Positions 1-8,942 of a stretch of DNA of 64,000 nt are shown here, in pieces. Source of the DNA: Bradyrhizobium paxllaeri (lineage in GTDB: Bacteria > Pseudomonadota > Alphaproteobacteria > Rhizobiales > Xanthobacteraceae). The stretch lies in NCBI RefSeq assembly GCF_001693515.2, contig NZ_CP042968.1, positions 3,348,001-3,412,000 of the forward strand. Direction: 5' to 3'. The notes beneath the pieces were generated by a model that was not told where the DNA came from, did not search any database, and saw nothing but the letters and a program-made list of their open reading frames with translations. Positions within the stretch are counted from its first letter, which is position 1, and each line of letters begins with the position of its first letter. Position numbers and translations under genes: made by a program.

Positions 1-675
1 TCGCCCCCAAGGCCTGCCAACCGCCGCGCCGGGGCGAGGGCATCGGCGTCCTCGAAACCGCCGCCTCCATCCAACCGCGCCGAACGCGCCGCCGAGCGGC
101 GCGGGGCCATCATCGAGGCGGCGATGGATGAGTTCATTGCGCGCGGATTTGCGGCGACGCGGCTCGACGACATCGCCAAGCGCGCCGGTGTCGCCAAGGG
201 CACGATCTACCTTCACTTCAAGGACAAGGAATCGATGTTTGAGGAACTGATCCGCACCGCCATCGTTCCGCTGGTTGTCCGGCTCAGCTCGACGCCGCCG
301 CCACCGGGCGCATCGGTACGCGACATGGTGGAGCTGTTCGCGCAAAGCTTCATCAAGGAGGTCGCGAGCACACGGCGCGGCGATATCGTGCGTCTGATCG
401 TGGCCGAGGGGCCGCGGTTTCCGGCGGTGGCCGACTTCTATTACCGCGAGGTGGTGACCCGCGGTCTCTCCGGCATGCGCGCGCTGATCGAACTCGGCAT
501 CGCCCGTGGCGAGATCAAGCAGAAGAACCTGGCGCAGTTTCCTCAGATCATGGTGGCGCCCGCGCTGATCGCCGTGATCTGGCAAAGCCTTTTCGGCAGA
601 CACGCGCCACTGGATGCGATCGCGATGTTTCGCGTGCATCTCGATCTGATTTTTGGCGAACGGAGAACAGCATGA
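1..675 (+). CDS. TetR/AcrR family transcriptional regulator (5' end off the window)
   Basis: The frame is open from base 1 to the TGA at 673-675. The residues before the first in-frame ATG (124) already form the first helix of a TetR DNA-binding domain (ERAAERRGAIIEAA), so that ATG is not the real start, which lies upstream. The helix-turn-helix reads LDDIAKRAGVAKGTIYLHF, close to the TetR_N consensus. The remaining ~140 residues are the ligand-binding half and do not reveal the ligand. The stop overlaps the next start (ATGA, 672-675), and the gene heads an operon with a membrane-fusion lipoprotein, an ABC ATPase and an ABC-2 permease. Repression of that exporter, as for E. coli CecR beside ybhGFSR, is inferred from position. 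Confidence 0.9.
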   Translation, partial: SPPRPANRRAGARASASSKPPPPSNRAERAAERRGAIIEAAMDEFIARGFAATRLDDIAKRAGVAKGTIYLHFKDKESMFEELIRTAIVPLVVRLSSTPPPPGASVRDMVELFAQSFIKEVASTRRGDIVRLIVAEGPRFPAVADFYYREVVTRGLSGMRALIELGIARGEIKQKNLAQFPQIMVAPALIAVIWQSLFGRHAPLDAIAMFRVHLDLIFGERRTA

Positions 676-1457
676 CTTCGTCGCGAACGATTACGATCCT
701 GACCGCGCTGGCGCTGGCCGCGACGCTGTCAGGATGCAAGGAACGCAGGGATCCAGGCTTTCAGGGCTGGGTCGAGGCCGACATGATCTTCGTCAGCCCC
801 GACGAAAGCGGCCGCGTCACCAAACTCAATGTGCGCGAGGGGGACGAGGTCAAACCCGGCATGCTGCTCTATACCGTCGATGACGATCTGCAGCAGGCTG
901 ACCTTAATCAGAACAAGGCGACACTCGCCAATGCACAGCAGACCTATGACCGCGCGGCGTCGCTGAGCAAGACCGGCTCCGGCACGCAAGCCAATCTCGA
1001 CTCGGCAACGTCGGCGTTGCGCGTCGCGGAGGCCCGCGTCAACACCTCGCAGACCCGGCTGGCGCGGCGCAGCGGGTTTGCGCCGGTCGGCGGCACCATC
1101 CAGCAGATCTACTTCCGCGAAGGCGAGATGGTGCAGGCGCAGCGGCCGGTGCTATCCATCATGCCGCCCGGCAACATGAAGGTCCGCTTCTTCGTACCGG
1201 AGACGGAGCTGCCGAAACTCGCGATCGGTGACGAGGTGAAGGTGACCTGCGACAATTGCGCGGCCGATCTCACCGCAAAGATCTATTTCATCGCGACGAC
1301 GGCGGAATACACCCCGCCGGTCATCTACAGCCTCGATGAGCGCAACAAGCTGGTCTACCTGATCCAGGCGCGGCCGAGCCGGCCCGACGTGCTGCGTGTC
1401 GGCCAGCCAATCAGCGTGTTCCTCAATCCCCGGACGCCGGTGGCGGAAAAGCGATGA
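672..1457 (+). CDS. HlyD-family periplasmic adaptor (membrane fusion) lipoprotein of an ABC exporter
   Basis: A 261-residue protein. The N-terminus is a hydrophobic stretch ending in a lipobox (LAATLSGC), so it is probably a lipoprotein anchored in the inner membrane. The lipoyl-like half-motifs VSPDESGRVTKLNVREGDEV and FAPVGGTIQQIYFREGEMV flank a short coiled coil (about residues 75-135), and a beta-barrel region follows. This is the YbhG/YhiI type of adaptor. It bridges an inner-membrane ABC pump to the cell envelope. Starts and stops overlap by ATGA with the TetR gene and with the downstream ATPase gene, so the four genes are co-transcribed and translationally coupled. The substrate cannot be read from sequence. 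Confidence 0.88.
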   Translation: MTSSRTITILTALALAATLSGCKERRDPGFQGWVEADMIFVSPDESGRVTKLNVREGDEVKPGMLLYTVDDDLQQADLNQNKATLANAQQTYDRAASLSKTGSGTQANLDSATSALRVAEARVNTSQTRLARRSGFAPVGGTIQQIYFREGEMVQAQRPVLSIMPPGNMKVRFFVPETELPKLAIGDEVKVTCDNCAADLTAKIYFIATTAEYTPPVIYSLDERNKLVYLIQARPSRPDVLRVGQPISVFLNPRTPVAEKR

Positions 1458-2398
1458 GTTCGGTTTCGACATCGGCGCCTGACATCGCCATCAACGTCGA
1501 AGGTCTTTCAAAATCGTTCGGCGGCCGTGAGGTCGTGCATGATCTCTCGATGCAGGTGAAGCGCGGCTCAATCTACGGCTTCCTCGGCCCGAACGGCTCC
1601 GGCAAGACCACGACGATCCGCATGCTGTGCGGGCTGCTGACACCGGATGCCGGCGAGGGCACTTGCCTCGGCTTCGACATCCGCCGCGACGCCGACAAGA
1701 TCAAGCGCCAGGTCGGCTACATGACGCAGCGCTTCAGCCTGTATCAGGATCTATCGGTGCGCGAGAATCTCGAATTCGTCGCGCGGCTCTATGGCCTTCG
1801 CGACGCGCGGGCTGCGGCACGCGACATGATCCAGCGTATCGGCCTGAACGGCCGCGAGGAGCAGCTGGCCGGCGAGCTTTCGGGTGGCTGGAAGCAGCGG
1901 CTGGCACTCGGCGCCTGCACGCTGCCCAATCCGCAATTGCTGCTGTTGGACGAGCCGACCGCCGGCGTCGACCCCAAGGCGCGGCGCGATTTCTGGAATG
2001 AGATCCACGCGCTCGCAGCCGAAGGGCTGACGGTGCTGGTATCGACCCATTACATGGACGAGGCCGAGCGCTGTCACGAGATCGCCTACATCGCCTATGG
2101 CCATCTGCTGGCGCACGGCACCGTGGACGAGGTGATCGCGAAATCGGCGCTGTCGACCTGGACGGTCTCGGGCGACGATCTCAACGGGCTCGCGGGCGAA
2201 CTCACCGGCAAACCGGGCGTCGACATGGTGGCGCCGTTCGGCACCAGCCTGCACGTCTCCGGGCGCGACAAGGCCGCGCTGGAAGCGACGATTGCGCCTT
2301 ATCGCGACAGGGAGGGATGGCGCTGGGAGGACAGTGAGCCGTCGCTGGAAGACGTGTTCATCGATCTCATGAACCGCTCAAAGGACAATTTCCAATGA
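1454..2398 (+). CDS. ABC transporter ATP-binding protein (ABC-2 type exporter, YbhF-like)
   Basis: A single nucleotide-binding domain of 314 residues. Walker A is GPNGSGKTTT (about residues 45-54), the ABC signature is LSGGWKQRLALG, Walker B is LLLLDEPTAGVDP, and the switch histidine lies in VLVSTHYMDEAE. The C-terminal ~80 residues are the variable domain seen in drug and polysaccharide ABC-2 exporters. E. coli YbhF carries two such domains, whereas this protein has one and presumably works as a homodimer with the permease that follows. It overlaps both neighbours by ATGA. Cytoplasmic face of the inner membrane; substrate unknown. Confidence 0.93.
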   Translation: MSSVSTSAPDIAINVEGLSKSFGGREVVHDLSMQVKRGSIYGFLGPNGSGKTTTIRMLCGLLTPDAGEGTCLGFDIRRDADKIKRQVGYMTQRFSLYQDLSVRENLEFVARLYGLRDARAAARDMIQRIGLNGREEQLAGELSGGWKQRLALGACTLPNPQLLLLDEPTAGVDPKARRDFWNEIHALAAEGLTVLVSTHYMDEAERCHEIAYIAYGHLLAHGTVDEVIAKSALSTWTVSGDDLNGLAGELTGKPGVDMVAPFGTSLHVSGRDKAALEATIAPYRDREGWRWEDSEPSLEDVFIDLMNRSKDNFQ

Positions 2399-3561
2399 GT
2401 GCGACCGAAGCTGTTCGTTCCGTGGAAGAGGCGAGGGAGCCGCGTTTCGGCTTCTGGCGCCGCAGCTATGCGATGCTGGTCAAGGAGTTTATCCAGCTCC
2501 GCCGCGACCGCGTCTCATTCGCGATGATCGTGATGATCCCGGTGATGCAACTGCTGCTGTTTGGCTACGCCATCAACACCACGCCGCGCCATCTGCCGAC
2601 GGCGGTGCTGGTCCAGGAGGACAGCGATCTGGCGCGTTCGGTGCTGAAGGCGATGGAGAATACCAGCTACTTCCGCTTTACCCGCGAAGTGCACAGCGTC
2701 GCCGAATTCGACGATCTCCTGCAGTCCGGCAAGGTGCTGTTCGGGGTCGAGATCCCGCGCGGCTTCGAGCGCGCGGTGCGGCGCGGCGACAAGCCGGCGC
2801 TATTGGTCGCCGCCGACGCGACCGATCCGGTCGCGGCCGGTTCTGCGCTCGGCTCCCTCGGTGCCCTGGTGCAGACCGCGCTGGCGCACGACCTCCACAT
2901 CGGCGATCCCCCCGAGATGCCGTTCGAGATCAGGGCGCATGCCCGCTACAACCCGGCGGCCGAGTCGCGGCTCAACATCGTGCCGGGCTTGGTCGGCACC
3001 ATCCTGACCATGACCATGCTGATATTCACCGCGCTGTCGGTGACGCGCGAGATCGAGCGCGGCACCATGGAGAGCCTGCTGTCGATGCCGATCCGGCCGG
3101 TGGAGGTGATGTTCGGCAAGATCATCCCTTACGTGATCGTCGGCTTCATCCAGGCGACGCTGATCGTCGGCATCGGCGTCCTCTTGTTCGGGGTGCCGAT
3201 CCTCGGCAGCGTGGTGCTGCTGGCTGTTCTGACGACGCTGTTCATCACGACCAATCTGTCGATCGGCTACACCTTCTCCACCATTGTGCAGAACCAGTTG
3301 CAGGCGATGCAGATGTCGATGATGTTCTTCCTGCCCAGCATTCTCCTGTCCGGATTCATGTTTCCGTTCGCGGGCATGCCGGTGTGGGCGCAGTATCTCG
3401 GCGAGGCGCTGCCGCTGACCCATTACATCCGCATCGTCCGCGCCATCATGCTGAAAGGCGCAGCGCCTTCCAACCTGCAGTACGATACGATTGCACTGAT
3501 TGTACTGATGCTGGTGGCGATGACGATCGCCGTGACACGCTTCCGTCGCACGCTGGATTGA
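2395..3561 (+). CDS. ABC-2 type transporter permease (YbhR/YhhJ-like)
   Basis: A 388-residue membrane protein with the ABC-2 layout. A cytoplasmic N-terminus runs into the first membrane segment (FAMIVMIPVMQLLLFGYAI). A periplasmic domain of ~150 residues follows, then five more hydrophobic segments between about residues 190 and 385. The motif SVTREIERGTMESLLSMP before the second segment is typical of drug and multi-substrate exporters of this family. Last gene of the TetR-adaptor-ATPase-permease operon. Only one permease gene is present, so a homodimer is expected. A dispersed palindrome (family A) begins 16 bases after the stop and could act as a 3' stabiliser or weak terminator. Confidence 0.92.
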   Translation: MSATEAVRSVEEAREPRFGFWRRSYAMLVKEFIQLRRDRVSFAMIVMIPVMQLLLFGYAINTTPRHLPTAVLVQEDSDLARSVLKAMENTSYFRFTREVHSVAEFDDLLQSGKVLFGVEIPRGFERAVRRGDKPALLVAADATDPVAAGSALGSLGALVQTALAHDLHIGDPPEMPFEIRAHARYNPAAESRLNIVPGLVGTILTMTMLIFTALSVTREIERGTMESLLSMPIRPVEVMFGKIIPYVIVGFIQATLIVGIGVLLFGVPILGSVVLLAVLTTLFITTNLSIGYTFSTIVQNQLQAMQMSMMFFLPSILLSGFMFPFAGMPVWAQYLGEALPLTHYIRIVRAIMLKGAAPSNLQYDTIALIVLMLVAMTIAVTRFRRTLD

Positions 3562-3576
3562 GGGTATATTTTTGCA

Positions 3577-3656
3577 GTCATTCCGGGGCGCCTCGAAGAG
3601 GCGAACCCGGAATCTCGAGATTCCGGGTCTGGTCCTTCGGACCATCCCGGAATGAC
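3577..3656. repeat. Dispersed palindrome, family A, copy 1
   Basis: The outer arms gtcattccgg and ccggaatgac enclose an inner palindrome, ccggaatctcgagattccgg. Related copies lie near 30.7, 49.5, 59.3 and 61.0 kb. It fills the gap between the ABC-2 permease gene and the cyclase gene. Confidence 0.9.
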
Positions 3657-3670
3657 AGGGGAAGAAGACA

Positions 3671-4975
3671 GTGAAGTTCTGGGGCAAGAGAAAGGGTGAC
3701 CAAGACGCCGGCGTCTCGGCCGACTTCCAGCGCGCGTTGACGCGGGAAGTGATGGCGACCGAGCTGCTTCGCATCAAGGCGTTGATTGGAACGACCTTGG
3801 CGTTATCAGTGATTCTCTGGACCGTCTACTTCCTCGCGCCCGAGAAGGTGAGCCAGGTCTGGCACGGCAATCTCAAGCCGCACTATCTCTATTCGGTGAT
3901 GGTGCCGTTCATCCTGTTCGAGCTCTGGGTGCACAGGTCGATCAGCCGGCATATGCGAGAGGGCCGCGATCTGCCCTTGTTCCGGCGCTACCTCGGCGCG
4001 CTGATCGAAACCTCGATGCCAACGGTTGCGCTAGCGCTGCACATCAACAGCATGGGATCGGTGGCCGCGCTCGGCTTCGTGGTCCCGATGACCTATTTCA
4101 TCTTCATCATCCTCTCCACGCTGCGGCTGGACTTCTGGCTCTCCACATTTACCGGGTTCGTCGCCGCATCGCAGCTACTTGCGATGGCGATATTCTATCA
4201 TCCGGATCCTGGTCAGGAGGTAAACGTCTTCTATCACGCGGCGCGCAGCCTGATTCTCTTGATTGGCGGCGTGCTCGCGGGCGCAGTCGGGCACCAGTTG
4301 CGGCGGCAGTTCGAAAAGAGCATCATGGCGGCGACCGCGCGCGACCGCATTACCAACCTGTTCGGCCAGCACGTTTCGCCACAGGTGGTCGAGCGGCTGA
4401 TGGCCGAGGGCGTCGGCACCGGCAGCGACATCCGCCGCGTTGCCGTCATGTTCGTCGATTTCCGCAGCTTCACCGCCGGCGCGCGCAGCCGCTCGCCGCA
4501 GGAGGTGGTGGAGCGTCTCGACGGCGCCTTTGCCATCCTGGTCGACATTCTCGATCGCCATGGCGGCATTGTGAACAAGTTTCTGGGCGACGGATTCCTG
4601 GCGTTGTTCGGTGCGCCGCTGGAAGCGCCGGACCCGGCGCACCGGGCGGTCGCCGCGGCGCGCGAGATGCTGGACGCGAATGCGCGAGTCAATGAAGCCA
4701 CCAGCTGGCCGCTGCGCATCGGCATCGGCATTCACCTCGGCGAAGTCGTCGCCGGCAATATCGGATCGCCGCGGCGCAAGGAATACACCGTGATCGGCGA
4801 CACCGTGAACTTCGCCTCACGGTTGGAGGCGCTCAACAAGGATTTCAATTCGCAATTCCTGATCTCCGAAGCGGTCCGCGACGCGCTCGGCGAAGCCTGC
4901 GGCGATGCCGTCTCGCTCGGTGAGGTCGAGGTCAGGGGCTATGAGCAGCCGATGGCCGTGTGGCGGCTGGGATAG
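3671..4975 (+). CDS. Class III adenylate/guanylate cyclase with a multi-pass membrane N-terminus
   Basis: A 434-residue protein. About five or six hydrophobic segments (residues ~40-205) precede a class III cyclase catalytic domain (~225-430). The first metal aspartate lies in AVMFVDFRSFT. The base-recognition lysine and second metal aspartate lie in IVNKFLGDGFLALFG. The transition-state residues are in VIGDTVNFASRLEAL. The lysine suggests ATP as substrate, though this was not tested. No named sensor domain is recognisable in the membrane part, so the input signal is unknown. It stands alone after a family A palindrome, and the next gene starts 21 bases later. Integral inner membrane with a cytoplasmic catalytic domain. 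Confidence 0.9.
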   Translation: MKFWGKRKGDQDAGVSADFQRALTREVMATELLRIKALIGTTLALSVILWTVYFLAPEKVSQVWHGNLKPHYLYSVMVPFILFELWVHRSISRHMREGRDLPLFRRYLGALIETSMPTVALALHINSMGSVAALGFVVPMTYFIFIILSTLRLDFWLSTFTGFVAASQLLAMAIFYHPDPGQEVNVFYHAARSLILLIGGVLAGAVGHQLRRQFEKSIMAATARDRITNLFGQHVSPQVVERLMAEGVGTGSDIRRVAVMFVDFRSFTAGARSRSPQEVVERLDGAFAILVDILDRHGGIVNKFLGDGFLALFGAPLEAPDPAHRAVAAAREMLDANARVNEATSWPLRIGIGIHLGEVVAGNIGSPRRKEYTVIGDTVNFASRLEALNKDFNSQFLISEAVRDALGEACGDAVSLGEVEVRGYEQPMAVWRLG

Positions 4976-4996
4976 GGATCGATTCAGGAATTTCGC

Positions 4997-5380
4997 ATGT
5001 CATCCAACGGCAAGTCGGTTACCCAGTTTCTCAACGTTGATCTCGACATTCGTGTGCAGGCCGGATTGCAGGCGCTCCTCGACGCCATGGGGTCTTCCGT
5101 GATCGTGTTGAACCAAACTGCACAAACTGCGTCCGTAGAGTTGAATGAGGACTCTTTGTCGCTTGAGGAGACCACTGCAAAGCTCGTTGAGTTGGTCAAT
5201 TCGCTTTCGCCCGAAGCGAGGACGATTTGGGGACAGTGCGAGTTGCGAAGTCTCAACATCGGCATCCAGGCAGGCGTTGAACCGCATTCGTCCGAATTTG
5301 CTATCTCGAAGGAGACCGTGTCGGCGATCGCCGACGCCGGGTTTGAAGTCGTCGTCACGGTTTATGCCTCACGTAATTGA
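4997..5380 (+). CDS. Hypothetical protein, 127 residues
   Basis: No family is recognised. The protein has no signal peptide or membrane segment and looks like a small alpha/beta fold, with two amphipathic helices (LEETTAKLVELVNSL and KETVSAIADAGF) alternating with short strands. The last strand, FEVVVTVYAS, reaches almost to the C-terminus. It follows the cyclase gene by 21 bases and precedes the PhzF gene by 16. Base composition is visibly less GC-rich than its neighbours, which may reflect recent acquisition. Good codon structure over its whole length and the absence of a better overlapping frame support it as a real gene. Confidence 0.6.
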   Translation: MSSNGKSVTQFLNVDLDIRVQAGLQALLDAMGSSVIVLNQTAQTASVELNEDSLSLEETTAKLVELVNSLSPEARTIWGQCELRSLNIGIQAGVEPHSSEFAISKETVSAIADAGFEVVVTVYASRN

Positions 5381-5396
5381 GAATCAGGAGCAGCAT

Positions 5397-6311
5397 ATGC
5401 AGCGCCGTTATATCACTGTGGACGTTTTCACCGATCGCGCCTTTGGCGGCAATCCACTGGCCGTGGTGCTTGATGCCGGCGGGCTGTCGACCGCGCAGAT
5501 GCAGGCGATCGCCAGGGAATTCAATTATTCGGAGACGACCTTCGTGCTGCCGCCGCGCGAACCCGGCCATGACGCTGAGGTTCGCATCTTCACCGTGAAC
5601 CGGGAGATCCCCTTCGCCGGTCATCCCAATGTCGGCACCGCCTTCGTGCTGGCGATGCTGGCGGAAAAACCGCCGGCGCGGCTGTTGTTCGAGGAGAAGG
5701 CCGGCCTCGTGCCGGTCGAGGTCGTGACCGAACAGGGCAGGGTCGTCAGCACCGAATTCACCGCGCCGCAGCCGTTGAAGCGGATGTCGCAGGTCAGCGC
5801 CGAGCAGGCGGCGGCTCTGCTTACACTGTCGGCGAGCGATGTGAGAACCGACCGGCATCCGCCGCAGGTCATCTCAGTTGGACTGTCGTTCATCGCGGTC
5901 GAACTCGCCTCGCGCGAAGCGCTGCGGCGCGCCAGGCCCGATGCGGCGGCGTTCGCAAAAACCTTCCCGTGCGACGGCAGCGACGCCGTCTACTTCTATA
6001 CGCGTGACGTGCCATCGGGCGAAAAGCCGCTCGACTTGCAGGCGCGCATGTTCCACCCCGGCGCCAGCGGGCTGTCAGAAGATCCCGCGACCGGCAGCGC
6101 GACCGCGGCTGCCGCAGCGCTGCTCGCCGATCTCGACGACATCAGGGATGGTGAACTGAAATTGCGGATCGGGCAGGGCGTCGACATGGGCCGGCCGAGC
6201 CTGTTGCTGACCCGCGTCCGCAAGCAGAACGGCGCGATTGTATCCATTCACGTCGGCGGCAGCAGCGTGAAGATGATGGAGGGAACGTTCAACCTTGCAG
6301 GCGAAGGGTGA
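5397..6311 (+). CDS. PhzF family protein (phenazine-biosynthesis-like isomerase/epimerase fold)
   Basis: A 304-residue protein with the PhzF start (TVDVFTDRAFGGNPLAVV), the catalytic-glutamate region (FNYSETTFVLPP), IPFAGHPNVGTAFVL and the C-terminal repeat SEDPATGSATAAAAALL. The ATG at 5397 has AGGAG at 5386-5390. A longer frame starting at 5145 only overlaps the previous gene and is not used. The fold comes from diaminopimelate epimerase. Most PhzF relatives outside phenazine clusters have no known substrate, and no phenazine genes are nearby. Cytoplasmic, dimeric in characterised members. Confidence 0.9.
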   Translation: MQRRYITVDVFTDRAFGGNPLAVVLDAGGLSTAQMQAIAREFNYSETTFVLPPREPGHDAEVRIFTVNREIPFAGHPNVGTAFVLAMLAEKPPARLLFEEKAGLVPVEVVTEQGRVVSTEFTAPQPLKRMSQVSAEQAAALLTLSASDVRTDRHPPQVISVGLSFIAVELASREALRRARPDAAAFAKTFPCDGSDAVYFYTRDVPSGEKPLDLQARMFHPGASGLSEDPATGSATAAAAALLADLDDIRDGELKLRIGQGVDMGRPSLLLTRVRKQNGAIVSIHVGGSSVKMMEGTFNLAGEG

Positions 6312-6320
6312 TTGGTTCGC

Positions 6321-6439
6321 CGCCATTGCGAGCGCAGCGAAGCAATCCATCGCGCAGCACAAAGGAAGAATGGATTGCTTCGTCGCTTCGCTCCCTTGCG
6401 CAAACGCTTTGCGTTTGTCGCAGGCAATGAGGCAATGAC
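6321..6439. repeat. Dispersed palindrome, family B, copy 1
   Basis: The left arm is cattgcgagcgcagcgaagc followed by aatccat, and the right arm is atggattgcttcgtcgcttc and onward to gcaatgac. An extra hairpin, caaacgctttgcgtttg, lies inside the right part. It separates the convergent phzF-like and DUF488 genes. Confidence 0.85.
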
Positions 6440-6448
6440 GGCAGGAGC

Positions 6449-6913
6449 CTACACCTGCGGCGCGGCCAGGTTCTCCACCTTCACCCCGTCGCGGTCCTCG
6501 ATGATCTCCGCGATCCATTGCCGGTGGCACTGCGTGTGGTCGCGCTCGTAGCAGAGAATGCACACCGGCCCCGATTGCTTCACCAGCGCCGACAGCTCGT
6601 CGAGCTCCTCCCGGGCCTGCGCCGTCTTCAGATGCGCCGAATAGATTTTGTGCAAGAGACCGAACTTGCCGCTGCGCGCCGCCTCGCGGCCGGACTTCGG
6701 CGTACCAAGTCCCTTCAGGTGCAGGTACGAAATGCCGCGCTCGTCGAGGCCGGCCGCAAGCTGGTTCTTGGAAAAGCCCGGCCGGCGCGACGCCGCCACC
6801 GCGCGCACGTCAACCAGAAGCTTGACGCCGGCGGATTCCAGCTCGTCGAGCACCGCCTTCGCCGGCGTCTGCTCATAGCCGATGGTGAAGAGGCGTTTCG
6901 TCTTTCGGGCCAT
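6449..6913 (-). CDS. DUF488 family protein
   Basis: A 154-residue protein when started at MARKTKRLFTIGYE (6913). The frame is open further upstream, but those 60 residues do not fit the family. Family marks are FTIGYEQTPAKAVLDEL, LLVDVRAVAASRRPGFS and the cysteine/histidine motif CILCYERDHTQCHRQWIA near the C-terminus. The fold is Rossmann-like and the biochemical role is unknown, although the Cys/His pattern suggests metal binding or nucleic acid processing. Convergent with the PhzF gene and divergent from the TctC-type receptor gene. Confidence 0.85.
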   Translation of the reverse strand: MARKTKRLFTIGYEQTPAKAVLDELESAGVKLLVDVRAVAASRRPGFSKNQLAAGLDERGISYLHLKGLGTPKSGREAARSGKFGLLHKIYSAHLKTAQAREELDELSALVKQSGPVCILCYERDHTQCHRQWIAEIIEDRDGVKVENLAAPQV

Positions 6914-7053
6914 ATCGATCCAGACATTATGTCGCTGGCACAAGGCTACGGTAATGGCCGATCGATGGCTACATCCGCGTTGCCGTCGGGGATGGCATAC
7001 CGCATAGTTCCGGCAAAGAGCCAGTCGATGGCCATTTGCCACAGGGGGACACG

Positions 7054-8025
7054 ATGAACCGAATTTGCCGCTCGCTGACCTGGATGCTCGCATGCCTCGT
7101 GTTGGGCATTGCCGCAGCGCATGCGCAGGGCGGCTATCCCGACCGTCCCGTCAAAATCATCGTCCCGATCGGTCCCGGCGGCAGCTACGATCTGGTCGGG
7201 CGGCAGCTCGCCGACGCGCTGTCGAAGCGGATGGGGCAGGCCTTCGTCGTCGAGAACAAGCCGGGCGCCGGCACCGTGGTCGGTACCCAGGCTGCCAGCC
7301 AGAGCGAGCCGGATGGCTACACGCTTGTGGTCGGCGGGCTCTCCAACATGGCGTTCAATTCGGCGCTCTATTCCAAGCTCGCTTACGATCCGCGCAAGGA
7401 TTTCGTGCCGGTCGCGCTGATCTACAAGTTCGGCTACGTCATGGTCGGCCGCAAGGATCTGCCGCATGGCAAGCTGGCGGACATCGTCGCCGCCGCCAAG
7501 GCCAACCCCGGCTCGATCTCGGTGGCGACCGCGGGCGTCGGCACCGGCCAGCATCTGGTCGCCGCCGCCTTCATGAAGGCGGCCGGCGTGAAATTTCAGG
7601 AAATTCCCTACAAGGGGTCGCCGCCGGCCTTCACCGATCTGCTGGCGGGCCGCATCGACCTGTTTTTCGATTCGAACGCTGCCGGGCTCCCCTACGTTCA
7701 GTCGGGCCAGGCGAAAGGCATTGCGCTGCTGTCGTCGAAGCGCAGCCCGCTGGCGCCCGATGTGCCGACGATGTCGGAAGCCGGCGTGTCCGGCCTCGAT
7801 GTCGATTCCTGGCTCGGCATCTTCGCGCCGGCGAAGACGCCGCCGGAGGTGATCGCAAAGCTGCGCCGGGAAATCCGCGCCTCGTTGCCCGAACTCAAGG
7901 ACCGCTTCGAGAAGAGCGGCGGCGAGGTGTGGGATCTGCCTGACGACAAGGTCGACGCCTTCGTCGCCTCGGAATACGAGAGCTGGACCAAGCTGATCCG
8001 CGAGGCCGGCATCAAGCTTGATTGA
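7054..8025 (+). CDS. Tripartite tricarboxylate transporter substrate-binding protein (TctC/Bug family)
   Basis: A 323-residue periplasmic receptor. The signal peptide ends at AAAHAQGG (about residue 25). Bug-family marks follow: YPDRPVKIIVPIGPGGSYD, GRQLADALSKRMGQAFVVEN, KPGAGTVVGTQ and FQEIPYKGSPPAFTDLLAG. The ATG at 7054 has AGGGGGA just upstream; a TTG six codons earlier is less likely. Such receptors bind carboxylates or amides and often work with TctAB permeases encoded elsewhere. None is adjacent here, so it is an orphan receptor of the kind that is abundant in beta- and alphaproteobacteria. Confidence 0.92.
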   Translation: MNRICRSLTWMLACLVLGIAAAHAQGGYPDRPVKIIVPIGPGGSYDLVGRQLADALSKRMGQAFVVENKPGAGTVVGTQAASQSEPDGYTLVVGGLSNMAFNSALYSKLAYDPRKDFVPVALIYKFGYVMVGRKDLPHGKLADIVAAAKANPGSISVATAGVGTGQHLVAAAFMKAAGVKFQEIPYKGSPPAFTDLLAGRIDLFFDSNAAGLPYVQSGQAKGIALLSSKRSPLAPDVPTMSEAGVSGLDVDSWLGIFAPAKTPPEVIAKLRREIRASLPELKDRFEKSGGEVWDLPDDKVDAFVASEYESWTKLIREAGIKLD

Positions 8026-8032
8026 GGTCGGA

Positions 8033-8908
8033 TTACTTGACGCGCTCGATCAATTCCATCGCGCCGGCCGGCGCGCGCACCTTGCCCTCGTGGATCACAT
8101 AGGCAAACACGTCGCGCGGCGCCTTCGCAGGCTTGGCGGTCTTGTCGACGCGCGGCAGATCGTCCGGCTCGCCGCCGGCGGCCCAGGCCTGGAAGCGCTT
8201 GGCCCAGGCGTCGAGCTGCTTCGGCGGATAGCAGGTCTTGAGCTCGTCATTACCCTTCTGGAGCCGCGCATAGACGAAGTCGCTGACGACATCGGCGATC
8301 GCGGGATATTTGCCGTGCTCGGCGAACACGACCGGCGTTTCGAACTCGCGCAGCAGGGCGACGAACTCCGGCACGCAGAAACTGTCGTGCCGTACCTCGA
8401 CCACGTGACGCAGCGCGCGTCCCTCGAGCTTGCGCGGCAAGAGCTCGAGGAACTTGCCGAAATCGGCGCCATCGAATTTTTTGGTCGGCGCGAACTGCCA
8501 CAGCACCGGGCCGAGCCGGTCGCCAAGCTCCATCACGCCGGAATCGTAGAAGCGTTTGACGGAATCGCCGGCTTCCGCCAGCACGCGGCGGTTGGTCGCG
8601 AAGCGCGGTCCCTTCAATGAGAACACAAAACCGTCGGGCACTTCACGCGCCCATTTGCGAAAACTCTCCGGCTTCTGCGAGCCGTAATAGGTGCCGTTGA
8701 TCTCGATCGAGGTCAGCTTCGACGCGGCGTAGGAGAGCTCCTTCGCCTGCGCGAGCTTCTCCGGATAAAACACCCCGCGCCACGGCTCAAAGGTCCAGCC
8801 GCCGATGCCGATATAGATGCTGCCGCTGTTTTTCGCGGTCGATTTCGCTGGCTTGCTCACGGGAAGACTCTTCGGGAGAGAGGCGGGAGTTCCGGCGATG
8901 TTAGCCAA
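8033..8908 (-). CDS. DUF72 domain-containing protein
   Basis: About 291 residues, with the DUF72 TIM-barrel core beginning at IYIGIGGWTFEPWRGVFYP. Other marks are ELSYAASKLTSIEINGTYYG, FVFSLKGPRFATN and GPVLWQFAPTKKFD. The first ~30 residues are low complexity and rich in Ser, Pro and Lys. The start is uncertain: the frame begins with TTG at 8908, and a GTG at 8860 is also possible. Function unknown; the family has been linked by fold to endonuclease IV-like barrels. It ends 7 bases from the convergent TctC-type gene. Confidence 0.85.
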   Translation of the reverse strand: MANIAGTPASLPKSLPVSKPAKSTAKNSGSIYIGIGGWTFEPWRGVFYPEKLAQAKELSYAASKLTSIEINGTYYGSQKPESFRKWAREVPDGFVFSLKGPRFATNRRVLAEAGDSVKRFYDSGVMELGDRLGPVLWQFAPTKKFDGADFGKFLELLPRKLEGRALRHVVEVRHDSFCVPEFVALLREFETPVVFAEHGKYPAIADVVSDFVYARLQKGNDELKTCYPPKQLDAWAKRFQAWAAGGEPDDLPRVDKTAKPAKAPRDVFAYVIHEGKVRAPAGAMELIERVK

Positions 8909-8942
8909 ATCGGCGTTGATTGGCCAGTTTCCAGGTCATACG

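Noticed and set aside
5145..5396. Longer PhzF-like protein starting at 5145
   Set aside because: This part overlaps the 127-residue gene and has no family similarity; AGGAG supports the start at 5397.
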